Shown piece after piece: positions 7,472 to 15,289 of a stretch of DNA of 33,737 nt. The notes under the pieces are model-generated. The model was not told the origin of the DNA, did no database searches, and worked only from the letters and a program-made list of their open reading frames with translations. Each line of letters starts with the position of its first letter. Position 1 is the first letter of the stretch. The position numbers were made by a program, and so were the translations under genes. The DNA is from Calothrix rhizosoleniae SC01 (GTDB taxonomy: Bacteria; Cyanobacteriota; Cyanobacteriia; Cyanobacteriales; Nostocaceae), in assembly GCF_900185595.1 (NCBI RefSeq), contig NZ_FYBH01000349.1:1-33737 (forward strand), written 5' to 3'.

Positions 7472-8626
7472 TTATGTATTCAATGATTTTTGTAGTTCAG
7501 TTTGTAAAGGTTTTTCTGTTGCGATCGCTATCCCTGGAATATCTGGTTTAAAAGCTATTTTTGTCTCAGATGATGCCGAATTTTCCCACATTAGCCAACG
7601 GCTTCTATTAGGAAGAGAAGAGAGGGTGAGAGGGTTTTGAGTTAACCAAATTAGGGGATAAGTAGAAGGTGGTAGATTGTTGGTATCTTCTAATGCATTG
7701 GTTTTGGCTAAAGCTTCTAACACTTGGCGATCGCCTTTAATTAAACCTGTGGATGCTGTCCACAATTGCACTTGCATTTGTTGTTTTTGGGCATAAAAAT
7801 ATAGGGATGCAGCAGCAATTACTGCTTGTTCAAAGTTTTCTTCTTGCCAACCACCAGCAGTATCTAGGGCAATAATAATTTCTTGACCACTAGTAACAAT
7901 TTCTAGCTCTCGTACCCGTAATTCTCCGTAGCGGGCACTGGTGCGCCAGTGAATTAAACGGATGGGATCACCCATGCGATAAGGACGTAGGGAGCGGGTT
8001 AAGCCTTCTGTAGCTGTCTGTATGGGCATACCAGATGGATCGCCCCTCAGACTATCTTCTTGTCCCATACGGTCTACTAAGGGACAATGGGCTAAGTTTA
8101 ATACGGGAGGATAAACAACTGCACTCGCCTGGTGTTGACGGTGACGACGACACCAAAATAATCCTAATGGTGCAGCACTGGTTAAGTCTACTGTGTGCCA
8201 GCGATATATACCTCGTCGTTGGGTCGGATGATAGTAAGTCCAGCGATAACTCTTTTGGGGGGCAATAGTTTCAATTGCTTGTTGTATGGGTTTACCCAAG
8301 ATAAAGGGTAGTATATCAGCAACTTGTACTAAATTCGCTGCTTGCCGACCTTGATTGCGGATTTCTAACTCCACCTTCAAGTCATCTCCCGCCGTAATTG
8401 CAGAGATAGGTAGTCTTTTCACAGTTAAACCCACAAGCGATCGCGGTGGCAATATAGCGGATAATACCAGTAATGCAGAGCTGATGCCACTAATTACATA
8501 CAACCAGCCCGCCATAGTGTTAATAGCCGCGCCAAAAAAACAAATTGTAATTCCTGCCAATACCCAGCCACTGTATGCTGGTGCAACAGCATGGGTTTCT
8601 AGCCAGTTAGTGATATTTTTAATCAT
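7472..8626 (-). CDS. DUF58 domain protein (membrane-anchored, vWA-like fold)
   Basis: The protein has 384 residues. Two hydrophobic segments near the N-terminus (about 20-40 and 42-62) form a membrane hairpin, followed by a beta-rich region (70-200) of the kind found in DUF58 proteins. The diagnostic DUF58 motif is YRMGDPIRLIHWRTSARYGE with RVRELE, around residues 217-243. The last 130 residues form a vWA-like alpha/beta segment. DUF58 proteins usually work with MoxR AAA ATPases in protein complex maturation, but no moxR gene is adjacent. The start at MIKNITNWLE fits the family. The specific role is unknown. Confidence 0.85.
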   Translation of the reverse strand: MIKNITNWLETHAVAPAYSGWVLAGITICFFGAAINTMAGWLYVISGISSALLVLSAILPPRSLVGLTVKRLPISAITAGDDLKVELEIRNQGRQAANLVQVADILPFILGKPIQQAIETIAPQKSYRWTYYHPTQRRGIYRWHTVDLTSAAPLGLFWCRRHRQHQASAVVYPPVLNLAHCPLVDRMGQEDSLRGDPSGMPIQTATEGLTRSLRPYRMGDPIRLIHWRTSARYGELRVRELEIVTSGQEIIIALDTAGGWQEENFEQAVIAAASLYFYAQKQQMQVQLWTASTGLIKGDRQVLEALAKTNALEDTNNLPPSTYPLIWLTQNPLTLSSLPNRSRWLMWENSASSETKIAFKPDIPGIAIATEKPLQTELQKSLNT

Positions 8627-8797
8627 TCTTTATAAATTTATAATCCTAGGAAGTGGGTATATTAAAATTAAATATTTTTAATTCCTTCCAGGCTAGCCCA
8701 TCTCTTTGATTTACGGTATTAGAAATCACCCAATATATTTTCTTAATTCAGTATGAAGAAGATTTTTGATATCAGTATTTTCACTATTTTATAGGCT

Positions 8798-8901
8798 TAT
8801 AGCATTTACCAGTCTAGTGAAGTACGGTTTTAAATCTAACTGCTATCTAAATAAAGGTTAGAACAAATTAGGTGTACCTCATTTGCTTGGGAAATGCTAT
8901 A
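8798..8901. repeat. MITE-like element with 28-bp imperfect terminal inverted repeats
   Basis: The left arm 8798-8825 starts TATAGCATTT and ends TGAAGTAC. The complement of the right arm 8874-8901 starts TATAGCATTT and ends TGAGGTAC, giving 22 of 28 matches. A related single arm (ATACAGCATTT...AAATGAAGTACA) lies at 14794-14823, right after the carboxypeptidase stop. The element fills part of the 8627-9191 gap. The rest of that gap is AT-rich and holds only a 27-codon frame (8966-9049, MELSARAVLKILAELTAL...) that I cannot assign and regard as a remnant at best. Confidence 0.6.
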
Positions 8902-9191
8902 TTGTTCTCCTCAACCTTTTCTTACCTCGAATGGCGATCGCATTTCCAGGTTGTATCCACGGGATATGGAGTTATCAGCCCGTGCAGTTTTGAAAATTTT
9001 GGCGGAGTTGACAGCGTTGGAGGAGAAGTTGCTGGGGGTGCTGGAATAAGAGTATGGAAGTTTTACCGAATAGCCCCATAAGTGGGTAAATACGAACTAA
9101 TATAGGTTTTCTGCCGCAAGTATCTACCACAAACTATTGCATGAGAAAGGTGATACTCCCTTGGCGTAATTGGGACATAAATCTGAACTAA

Positions 9192-9527
9192 TTAAGCCGC
9201 AGAAAAATCAGTAAACTTACGATTTTCAGGACGAATAAAACCTAACACAATATCGGAGGGAGCCACTCCTAAATCAAGTAAATCATCAGTTATACCCCCT
9301 TCCGTTCCATCCCATTCAATCCACACCTTACCCTCAACAATTCGCAGATGAAATACAACAGCATGAACCCTACCTGTTTTATCCCAGCCTGTATCCATCA
9401 ACAAATAATTATCAGCTTCTCTATCACAAATAGATAAACTTTCAATCTGCCCATGACTTGGTTGATATTGAGCGTGTTTTTTGACAATACTTTCAATTAT
9501 CTGTCTGTATTTTTTTAATTTATCCAT
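9192..9527 (-). CDS. xisI: XisI family protein
   Basis: The 111-residue protein begins MDKLKKYRQIIESIVKKHAQ. It contains DTGWDKTGRVHAVVFHLRI, VWIEWDGTEGGITDDLL and GVAPSDIVLGFIRPENRKFT, which identify XisI. The family is named for a gene needed, with xisF and xisH, for excision of the fdxN element in Anabaena heterocysts. Many paralogous xisH-xisI pairs exist in cyanobacteria without any such element. It overlaps the end of xisH by 13 bp, so translation is coupled. No site-specific recombinase is next to it, so its role here is open. Confidence 0.93.
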   Translation of the reverse strand: MDKLKKYRQIIESIVKKHAQYQPSHGQIESLSICDREADNYLLMDTGWDKTGRVHAVVFHLRIVEGKVWIEWDGTEGGITDDLLDLGVAPSDIVLGFIRPENRKFTDFSAA

Positions 9528-9931
9528 TGTACAATTACCTCCTGATTCGGGTCAAAAATCAGATAATTAATCTGTTGGTCACTTAAAATATCTTGAATTG
9601 CTGGTTTGAGAAAAAAGTCTATATAAACAGTTTCTGCAATTGCTAAATATAATTTACGTTCGGGATTAATTCGTCTCAACAAACTAAGATAAATACTATA
9701 TTGTCCCAGGGTTTTTTCTAACTCAGTGATTAAAGAAGGACTCTTAAAAACCTTTATCTCAATCACTATTTTCTGCTGCATTTTCTCGGCAGCTAATAAC
9801 TTCTCTGCTCCTAAATCTGCATATAAACGTAAGCCCTTGTATTCTATTGTAAAAGGGTCATCAGTAATTACCCAGCCATCTTTGACTAAAGCATTTTTGA
9901 CCTCATTGTGATACAAATCATACTGTGGCAT
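9515..9931 (-). CDS. xisH: XisH family protein
   Basis: The 138-residue protein starts MPQYDLYHNEVKNALVKDGW and carries YKGLRLYADLGAEKLLAAEK followed by IVIEIKVFKSPS. The latter is an E-x-K arrangement typical of PD-(D/E)xK nuclease-like folds, to which XisH belongs. QYSIYLSLLRRINPERKLYLAI and a C-terminal VIVQWIN complete the family pattern. It is the upstream partner of xisI. In Anabaena the homologue is required for fdxN-element excision. Whether this paralogue acts in excision or as a nuclease/inhibitor pair is unknown. Confidence 0.93.
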   Translation of the reverse strand: MPQYDLYHNEVKNALVKDGWVITDDPFTIEYKGLRLYADLGAEKLLAAEKMQQKIVIEIKVFKSPSLITELEKTLGQYSIYLSLLRRINPERKLYLAIAETVYIDFFLKPAIQDILSDQQINYLIFDPNQEVIVQWIN

Positions 9932-9943
9932 TTATCAATTAAA

Positions 9944-10032
9944 AGAATTTAGAATTTAGAATTTAGAATTTAGAATTACGTTTTGCAACGGAGATTTTAC
10001 CCCGACGCAAAACGCGCTGCTTTTAGAAGCAG
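9944..10032. repeat. AGAATTT heptamer array and CTGCTT hairpin
   Basis: AGAATTT is repeated four times from 9944 to 9971, with a fifth degenerate copy to 9978. About 40 bp later CTGCTT-TTAG-AAGCAG (10017-10032) forms a perfect 6-bp hairpin followed by GGGG. The rest of the gap to 10305 is AT-rich, with one GCGATCGC site near 10099 and no gene that I can support. Confidence 0.6.
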
Positions 10033-10305
10033 GGGACTCTTACCCCTAAAGTTGGTTAAAAAACATTGATTTGATTTTATTATCCTCCTCCCAAAGAGCG
10101 ATCGCTAGCACAGTCAGAATTTTGCTATCTTCTAGGGTGCAGGTGTAAGAGATGAGGCACACCGAGGTTTTTCTCTTGCACGATCACTTCTGATGTCTCT
10201 AAAGCACTTGGGTTTGGGCAGTTTGCAGAATATTTTTGTGGTGTTACCCAAGCCCTTTCATAATCATAATATATACATATGGGCATTTTTAATATTTAAT
10301 TTTCT

Positions 10306-10452
10306 ATGAGCAACGTGCCTCTCAATATCCCCCCAAACCTAAAAGTCACTCAAGAACAATTTGCACTCCTAGCTGCTGCTATTCGAGACGTACAGCTAGA
10401 ACTAACTGCTACAGGAAAATTAAGGGAACATCTACAATCTTTCAATATATAA
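10306..10452 (+). pseudogene. Truncated Uma2-family nuclease (N-terminal fragment)
   Basis: The 48-codon frame encodes MSNVPLNIPPNLKVTQEQF, then ALLAAAIRDVQLELTATGKL, then stops. The pattern V-T-x-E-Q-F ... L-A-x-A-x-R-D-x-x-L-E-x-T-A-T-G is the N-terminus of Uma2 proteins, a PD-(D/E)xK-like family greatly expanded in cyanobacteria. A full protein has about 190-200 residues and continues with an IMPPTGG-type segment. Here the match breaks off right after TATG, so the nuclease core is missing. The sequence from 10453 to the sbcC start shows no continuation. Confidence 0.55.
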
Positions 10453-10725
10453 AATTATCTTACTGGTGCCGTGCCCTTACGAAGAATTTATATGTTGCAA
10501 ACATCATTTGAATTGGTATTATATTCCGTGGTGATTATTTTCGGAAACATTTGCCAAACATACAGAATTAATCCTGCATATCAAAAAAATTACCCTCAAG
10601 ATTGTTAACAATTGTAAAAATCACCCCTTGGGGACTAGAAACATGGTTTTTACCTAGCTACACTAAACAAGCAAGTGTATCTACTCGGTCAATTATTAAA
10701 AACAAGGTCTGTTCCCCTAGCTTCA

Positions 10726-13700
10726 ATGATTCCAGTACAACTTACCTTGAAGAATTTCCTCAGTTACAATGAGGCAACTTTAGATTTTCGTGGTCTACAC
10801 ACGGCGTGCATTTGTGGTTCTAATGGCGCTGGTAAATCTTCTTTATTGGAGGCAATCACTTGGGCAATTTGGGGACAAAGTAGGGCTGCAACGGAGGATG
10901 ATGTTATTCGTTCTGGCGCGAAGGAAGTGCGGGTAGATTTTGTTTTTCAAACCAGTCAACAGCAATGTTATCGAGTGATTCGTAGCCGCCATCGATGTGC
11001 AAGTAGTGTGTTGGAGTTGCAAATAGAAACTCCTGAAGGTTTTCGAGCAATTACTGCTAAGGGTTTAAGGGCAACCCAAGAGTTGATTTTGCAACATATT
11101 AAGTTGGACTACGATACTTTTATTAATTCTGCTTATTTGCGTCAGGGACGTGCTGATGAGTTTATGATTAAACGCCCTAGCGATCGCAAACAAATATTAG
11201 CAGAGTTATTAAAGTTGAATCAATATGATCAGTTGGAAGATAGGGCAAAGGAATTGTCCCGTCATTTCAAAGTGAGGGCGGAAGAAAGCGATCGCTCTTT
11301 GGAGGGAATGAAGGTACAATTGCAACAACAGGAAGTAGTAGCTCAACAAAAGGCTGAGTTAGAAGGGGAATTAAATCAACTGCAACAGGTACAGGCTTTT
11401 GATACTATTCAGTTACAGAGTTTGCAGGTTCTACAGCACCAACGCCAAGGATGGGAAGAACAATTAAATTTTGTTAGGCAGCAACATCAGAATTTAATTC
11501 AAGATAGGGAGCGTTTACGCAAAGAAGAGTCAAGCTTAACTGTTCAGTTGGCAGAAATAGAAACTATTTTAAATCAAAAGGCTGATATTCAAGCAGGCTA
11601 TAGCCAATATCAAAACCTCCAATCCCAAGAAGAAGCCTTAGCAACTAAATTTGCAGAATATACCCGTTTTCAGCAAGCAAAGCAGCAAAAACAACAGCAA
11701 CTTAGCCAAGAAATTCATCAAGTTGAAAAGCAATTACAACAGGCTCAAGCAACTTTAAATGTTCTAGAACAACAAGAACAAGAGATTCAGAAAACCCTGA
11801 AAAAAACAGAAGAAGTAGAAGTGGCGATCGCTCATTTGCAAGCAGCCCGACAACGGGTGTTAGAGTTAGATAAACTACAAATGCAAGTTTCTCCCCTGCT
11901 GCAAAAACGGATAACTCTGCAAACTCAGGTAGATAGGGCGCAGGCGGGATTAGTCGCCCGATTAGAGCAGTTAGAAGCCACCCAAAACCAACTCCAATCA
12001 CGGCAGCAACGCCAACCCAAATTACAACAAGCGGTAGTAGAAGTGGCAATGCAAATTGAAGAGTTGGAAAAGAAGAGGGTATACTTGCAACGGGTACAAG
12101 AAAAGGGGCAGGAAAGACGACACTTTATTGAACGACTGCAAGCACACCAACGTGATTATGAAAGACTTTTGGGAGAATTGGAACAAAAGCTGCAAATGTT
12201 GCAAACTCCCAATGCCACGTGTCCCCTCTGCGAGCGCCCTTTAGACGAACATCATTGGAACCGAGTCGTAGATAAAACCCAAGATGAATATAAAGATACA
12301 GAAGGGCAATTGTGGGTAGTCAGGGAGCAAATGGCTTTCTCAGACAGGGAAATTCAAGTATTAAGGCAGGAATATCGAGATGTATCCCAAGAGTTATCTC
12401 CCTATGATTCCCTGCGGGAGCAACGGGGACAACTAGCCGCTCACTTAGAGAGTACCAGTGATGAAGAACAAAGACTGCAACAAATTTCCCAGGAAAGAGA
12501 ACATTTAGAGCGATCGCTACAATTAGGTGATTATGCCCCTGAGCAACAGCAAGAATTGCAACAATTAGATACGTACTTACAAAAGTTAAATTACAACGAA
12601 CAAGACCATGCCCTAGCTCGGAGTGAAGTTGAAAGGTGGCGTTGGGCAGAGATTAAACAAGGGCAAATTAAAGATGCTCTCAAGCGACAGGCACAAATTG
12701 AAGCTCGTAAACCAGAAATTCAAACTCAAATTTCCCAACTACAAGCCAGTATTAATCAATACACTACAAATTCTCCCATAGCCCAAGAGCTGGCCAGCAT
12801 CGAGCAACAAATTAATGATATTGGTTACGATCAACAACAGCATCATCAACTACGTCAAACTGTGCGTCAAGCCCAAGGTTGGCAGTTACGTTATCAACAA
12901 CTGCAAGCCGCCAATCAGCAATATCCAGAATTACAAACTAGAGTGCAAGAAGTAGCCGTATCCTTGCAAGCCCGTTTATCAGAACAACAAAAACTAGGGG
13001 AGCAAATAGAACAAATCAATCAACAACTAGCAACCACAGCCAATCCCCAGTGTCAAATACAAACTTTAGAAGAACAAATTACCACCCGTAGAAGACAGCT
13101 AGACGACCAAATTTCTCAGTTAGGGCGTTTACAACAGATGGGAGTGCAATTAGAAACTTTACAAAGTCAGTATGACGAACAGCAGCAAGAATTGCAAGCC
13201 ATCCGTAGGCAACACCGTATATACCAGGAATTAGCCCAGGCTTTTGGTAAAAATGGTATCCAAACATTAATGATTGAAAATGTCTTACCCCAGTTGGAAG
13301 CAGAAACAAATCAATTACTATCTAGACTGAGTGGTAATCAATTACATGTACAATTTGTGACTCAAAAAGCTGGGCGCAGTGCTAAATCGAAAAAGAAAAA
13401 TGCCAAATTAATTGATACCTTAGATATTTTGATTGCCGACTCCCGAGGAACCCGTTCCTATGAAACCTATTCTGGTGGAGAAGCCTTTAGAATTAACTTT
13501 GCCATTCGCTTGGCTCTAGCTAAATTGCTAGCACAAAGGGCTGGTGCCGCATTACAACTATTGATTATTGATGAGGGATTTGGGACTCAAGATGTGGAAG
13601 GATGCGAGCGTTTGATTTCTGCCATAAATGCGATCGCACCTGATTTTGCCTGTATCCTGACTGTAACCCATATGCCTCACCTCAAGGAAGCCTTTCAAGC

Positions 13701-13755
13701 CAGGATTGAAGTAAATAAAACCCAACAAGGCTCACAATTAAGTTTATTAATTTAA
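10726..13755 (+). CDS. sbcC: Exonuclease SbcC (Rad50-like ATPase)
   Basis: From the ATG at 10726 the protein has 1009 residues. I prefer this to a GTG at 10675 because MIPVQLTLKNFLSY is the standard SbcC/Rad50 N-terminus. SbcC and SbcD form the nuclease that opens hairpins and processes double-strand-break ends in the cytoplasm. Walker A is GSNGAGKSS (31-39). Long Gln/Glu-rich coiled coils cover about 170-480 and 520-850. The zinc-hook CPLC is at 499-502, the ABC signature YSGGEAFRIN lies near the C-terminus, and Walker B is LLIIDE (about 945-950). The length is normal and the frame intact. sbcD is not adjacent. The coding strand is rich in CAA/CAG. Confidence 0.93.
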   Translation: MIPVQLTLKNFLSYNEATLDFRGLHTACICGSNGAGKSSLLEAITWAIWGQSRAATEDDVIRSGAKEVRVDFVFQTSQQQCYRVIRSRHRCASSVLELQIETPEGFRAITAKGLRATQELILQHIKLDYDTFINSAYLRQGRADEFMIKRPSDRKQILAELLKLNQYDQLEDRAKELSRHFKVRAEESDRSLEGMKVQLQQQEVVAQQKAELEGELNQLQQVQAFDTIQLQSLQVLQHQRQGWEEQLNFVRQQHQNLIQDRERLRKEESSLTVQLAEIETILNQKADIQAGYSQYQNLQSQEEALATKFAEYTRFQQAKQQKQQQLSQEIHQVEKQLQQAQATLNVLEQQEQEIQKTLKKTEEVEVAIAHLQAARQRVLELDKLQMQVSPLLQKRITLQTQVDRAQAGLVARLEQLEATQNQLQSRQQRQPKLQQAVVEVAMQIEELEKKRVYLQRVQEKGQERRHFIERLQAHQRDYERLLGELEQKLQMLQTPNATCPLCERPLDEHHWNRVVDKTQDEYKDTEGQLWVVREQMAFSDREIQVLRQEYRDVSQELSPYDSLREQRGQLAAHLESTSDEEQRLQQISQEREHLERSLQLGDYAPEQQQELQQLDTYLQKLNYNEQDHALARSEVERWRWAEIKQGQIKDALKRQAQIEARKPEIQTQISQLQASINQYTTNSPIAQELASIEQQINDIGYDQQQHHQLRQTVRQAQGWQLRYQQLQAANQQYPELQTRVQEVAVSLQARLSEQQKLGEQIEQINQQLATTANPQCQIQTLEEQITTRRRQLDDQISQLGRLQQMGVQLETLQSQYDEQQQELQAIRRQHRIYQELAQAFGKNGIQTLMIENVLPQLEAETNQLLSRLSGNQLHVQFVTQKAGRSAKSKKKNAKLIDTLDILIADSRGTRSYETYSGGEAFRINFAIRLALAKLLAQRAGAALQLLIIDEGFGTQDVEGCERLISAINAIAPDFACILTVTHMPHLKEAFQARIEVNKTQQGSQLSLLI

Positions 13756-13857
13756 ATTTTAGATTTTATTTAGATTTTAGACTTTACTTCGGGTATAGTA
13801 GTTTAGGAAAAGGTTAATTTTTATTACGATTTTCGAGAAAAAGCGACGTGAGGCAAG

Positions 13858-14793
13858 ATGCGAAGACTTAAAACACGAGTCCCAGTTTGGTTTTCCGGGG
13901 TAATGGTAACAATAACCACGATGACTGCTGGTACAAACTTGGAGAGCTTGAACCGAGCAGAAGCTACTGTTGTTCAACAGCCCCTTAAAACTAATCCTGC
14001 CAAGTCCTTTCCCAAATCTATTCCTATCTACGTCCCGCAAATCAAGCCAAGATTTTGTCAAAAGAATCTGGAATCTGCCATTACATCCATCGTTAAAAAT
14101 CCAAGTTTTAAGAGTGCAAGATGGGGAATCCTCATCAAACCGATTCAGGAAGCCAAGGCTCTTTATCAGTTCAACCCCAATCTTTCCCTAATTCCGGCAT
14201 CAAATACCAAGCTATTGACAACAGCCGCAGCACTCAGAATTTATGGCAAGAGCAATCCAGAAAAGCTTGTCTCCCTTCGTCCTTTATTAACTGCGGTGAA
14301 TCGCTACAGCAACAACAGTAAAGCCAACTCTCTTTTGCGCCGTATTGGGGGGCAAAGAGCTGCAAGAAACGCCCTCGATATTCTAGGCTTACATACCACT
14401 GGGTACAAACAAGTAGATGGTTCTGGATTATCTCGAGCTAATCGCGCCAAACCATCCACATTGGTATCCTTGCTTCAGGGAATGTATGTTGGCAATCTCA
14501 ATAAAGTCAATAGAAGCCTTGAGAATGATTTATTTTACAACTCGTTGGCGATCGCTGGAGTAAACGGAACATTAAGAAATCGTTTTCACAATACCCTAGT
14601 TAAAGGCAGACTCTATGGTAAAACTGGGACTTTACGGGGAGTCAGAACCCTTTCAGGATACTTAGAAAATACTGACTATGGCACCATTGCCTTTAGCGTT
14701 ATGGTTAATCAACCAGGGCAATCAGGAAGGCGACTGATTTCAGCTATAGATCGGATTCTGCTGCAAACAGCTCGGGTAAATCGCTGCGATTAG
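13858..14793 (+). CDS. Short PBP4-type D-alanyl-D-alanine carboxypeptidase (peptidase S13)
   Basis: The 311-residue precursor has a basic start and a weakly hydrophobic segment (about 9-27), consistent with export to the periplasm. All three penicillin-binding motifs are visible: SxxK as S115-N-T-K118 inside PASNTKLLTTAAAL, SxN as S151-N-N153, and K255-T-G inside YGKTGTLRG. The segment DGSGLSRANRAKPSTL is typical of the S13/DacB family. The protein is much shorter than DacB/PBP4 (about 450-480 residues). The spacing between SxxK and SxN is only about 35 residues, so the inserted accessory domains of classical PBP4 are missing. It probably trims or cross-links peptidoglycan peptides. Confidence 0.85.
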   Translation: MRRLKTRVPVWFSGVMVTITTMTAGTNLESLNRAEATVVQQPLKTNPAKSFPKSIPIYVPQIKPRFCQKNLESAITSIVKNPSFKSARWGILIKPIQEAKALYQFNPNLSLIPASNTKLLTTAAALRIYGKSNPEKLVSLRPLLTAVNRYSNNSKANSLLRRIGGQRAARNALDILGLHTTGYKQVDGSGLSRANRAKPSTLVSLLQGMYVGNLNKVNRSLENDLFYNSLAIAGVNGTLRNRFHNTLVKGRLYGKTGTLRGVRTLSGYLENTDYGTIAFSVMVNQPGQSGRRLISAIDRILLQTARVNRCD

Positions 14794-14864
14794 ATACAGC
14801 ATTTTGCAGGTAAATGAAGTACAAGACTACATAAGTAGTTAAACATAATTAATTACACAATGTC

Positions 14865-14901
14865 ATTGCGAGTGTAACGGAGTGAAACGAAGCAATCGCA
14901 A
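14865..14901. repeat. ATTGCGA...TCGCAA palindromic repeat
   Basis: TTGCGA (14866-14871) and TCGCAA (14896-14901) bracket GTGTAACGGAGTGAAACGAAG. This resembles the short attgcgag...gcaatcgca repeats dispersed in bacterial genomes, including cyanobacteria. Apart from this, the 14794-15289 gap holds the single MITE arm at 14794-14823 and the heptamer array listed separately. No gene is supported. Confidence 0.5.
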
Positions 14902-15132
14902 GGGTTAGGATTATTTCGCGTAGTTTGTAATAATGGTAAATATTTTTGTTTGATTACTTACTAAAACTAAGAGTGGGATGGGCATCCCTGCCCGTCCAAA
15001 TGTACTTTACGAAGATGAAATATGCTGTATATCTAATTTTTCGTTGAATCGGCTGTACTCGTTTAGGGAGCTTTCCAGCTTCCCATACCACATATTTTCA
15101 AGAATTGGTATTATTACTTATTACTTGTTACT

Positions 15133-15252
15133 TATAGCAATGGACATATTGGTTAGGACAATATTGTTCTACTCAAGAACTATCAACCAACAACTAACAA
15201 CCACCAACCAACAACCACCAACTAACAACTAACAACTAACAACTATCAACTG
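15133..15252. repeat. AACTAAC/AACCACC heptamer array with TTAGGACA flank
   Basis: From about 15178 to 15251 the plus strand is built of CAACTAACAACTAAC-like heptamers. It is preceded by ATAGCAATGGACATATTGG and TTAGGACA. A similar pairing of AACTATCAACCATCAACT and TTAGGACA occurs at 17519-17580, so both are copies of one dispersed cyanobacterial repeat type. It is non-coding. The unit length of 7 bp excludes a CRISPR array. Confidence 0.65.
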
Positions 15253-15289
15253 AGAAACGTCCTAACTTCGGTGGCTATAGCTATATTAC

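Noticed and set aside
9192-9931. xisH/xisI as evidence for an fdxN-type excision element in this window
   Set aside because: Paralogous xisHI pairs are frequent in cyanobacteria; there is no xisF-type recombinase next to them and no interrupted nif gene here.
11702-12049. Minus-strand hydrophobic open frame inside sbcC
   Set aside because: It is the complement of the Gln-rich coiled coil; the apparent membrane-like Leu/Val content comes from CAA/CAG read backwards.
14978-15232. 84-codon plus-strand frame after the carboxypeptidase gene
   Set aside because: It runs through AACTAAC repeats, has no ribosome binding site and no conserved features.
15178-15251. CRISPR-like regular repeats (also at 6409, 9944 and 17423)
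   Set aside because: The units are 7-8 bp and directly abutting with no spacers, so these are short tandem repeats typical of filamentous cyanobacteria.
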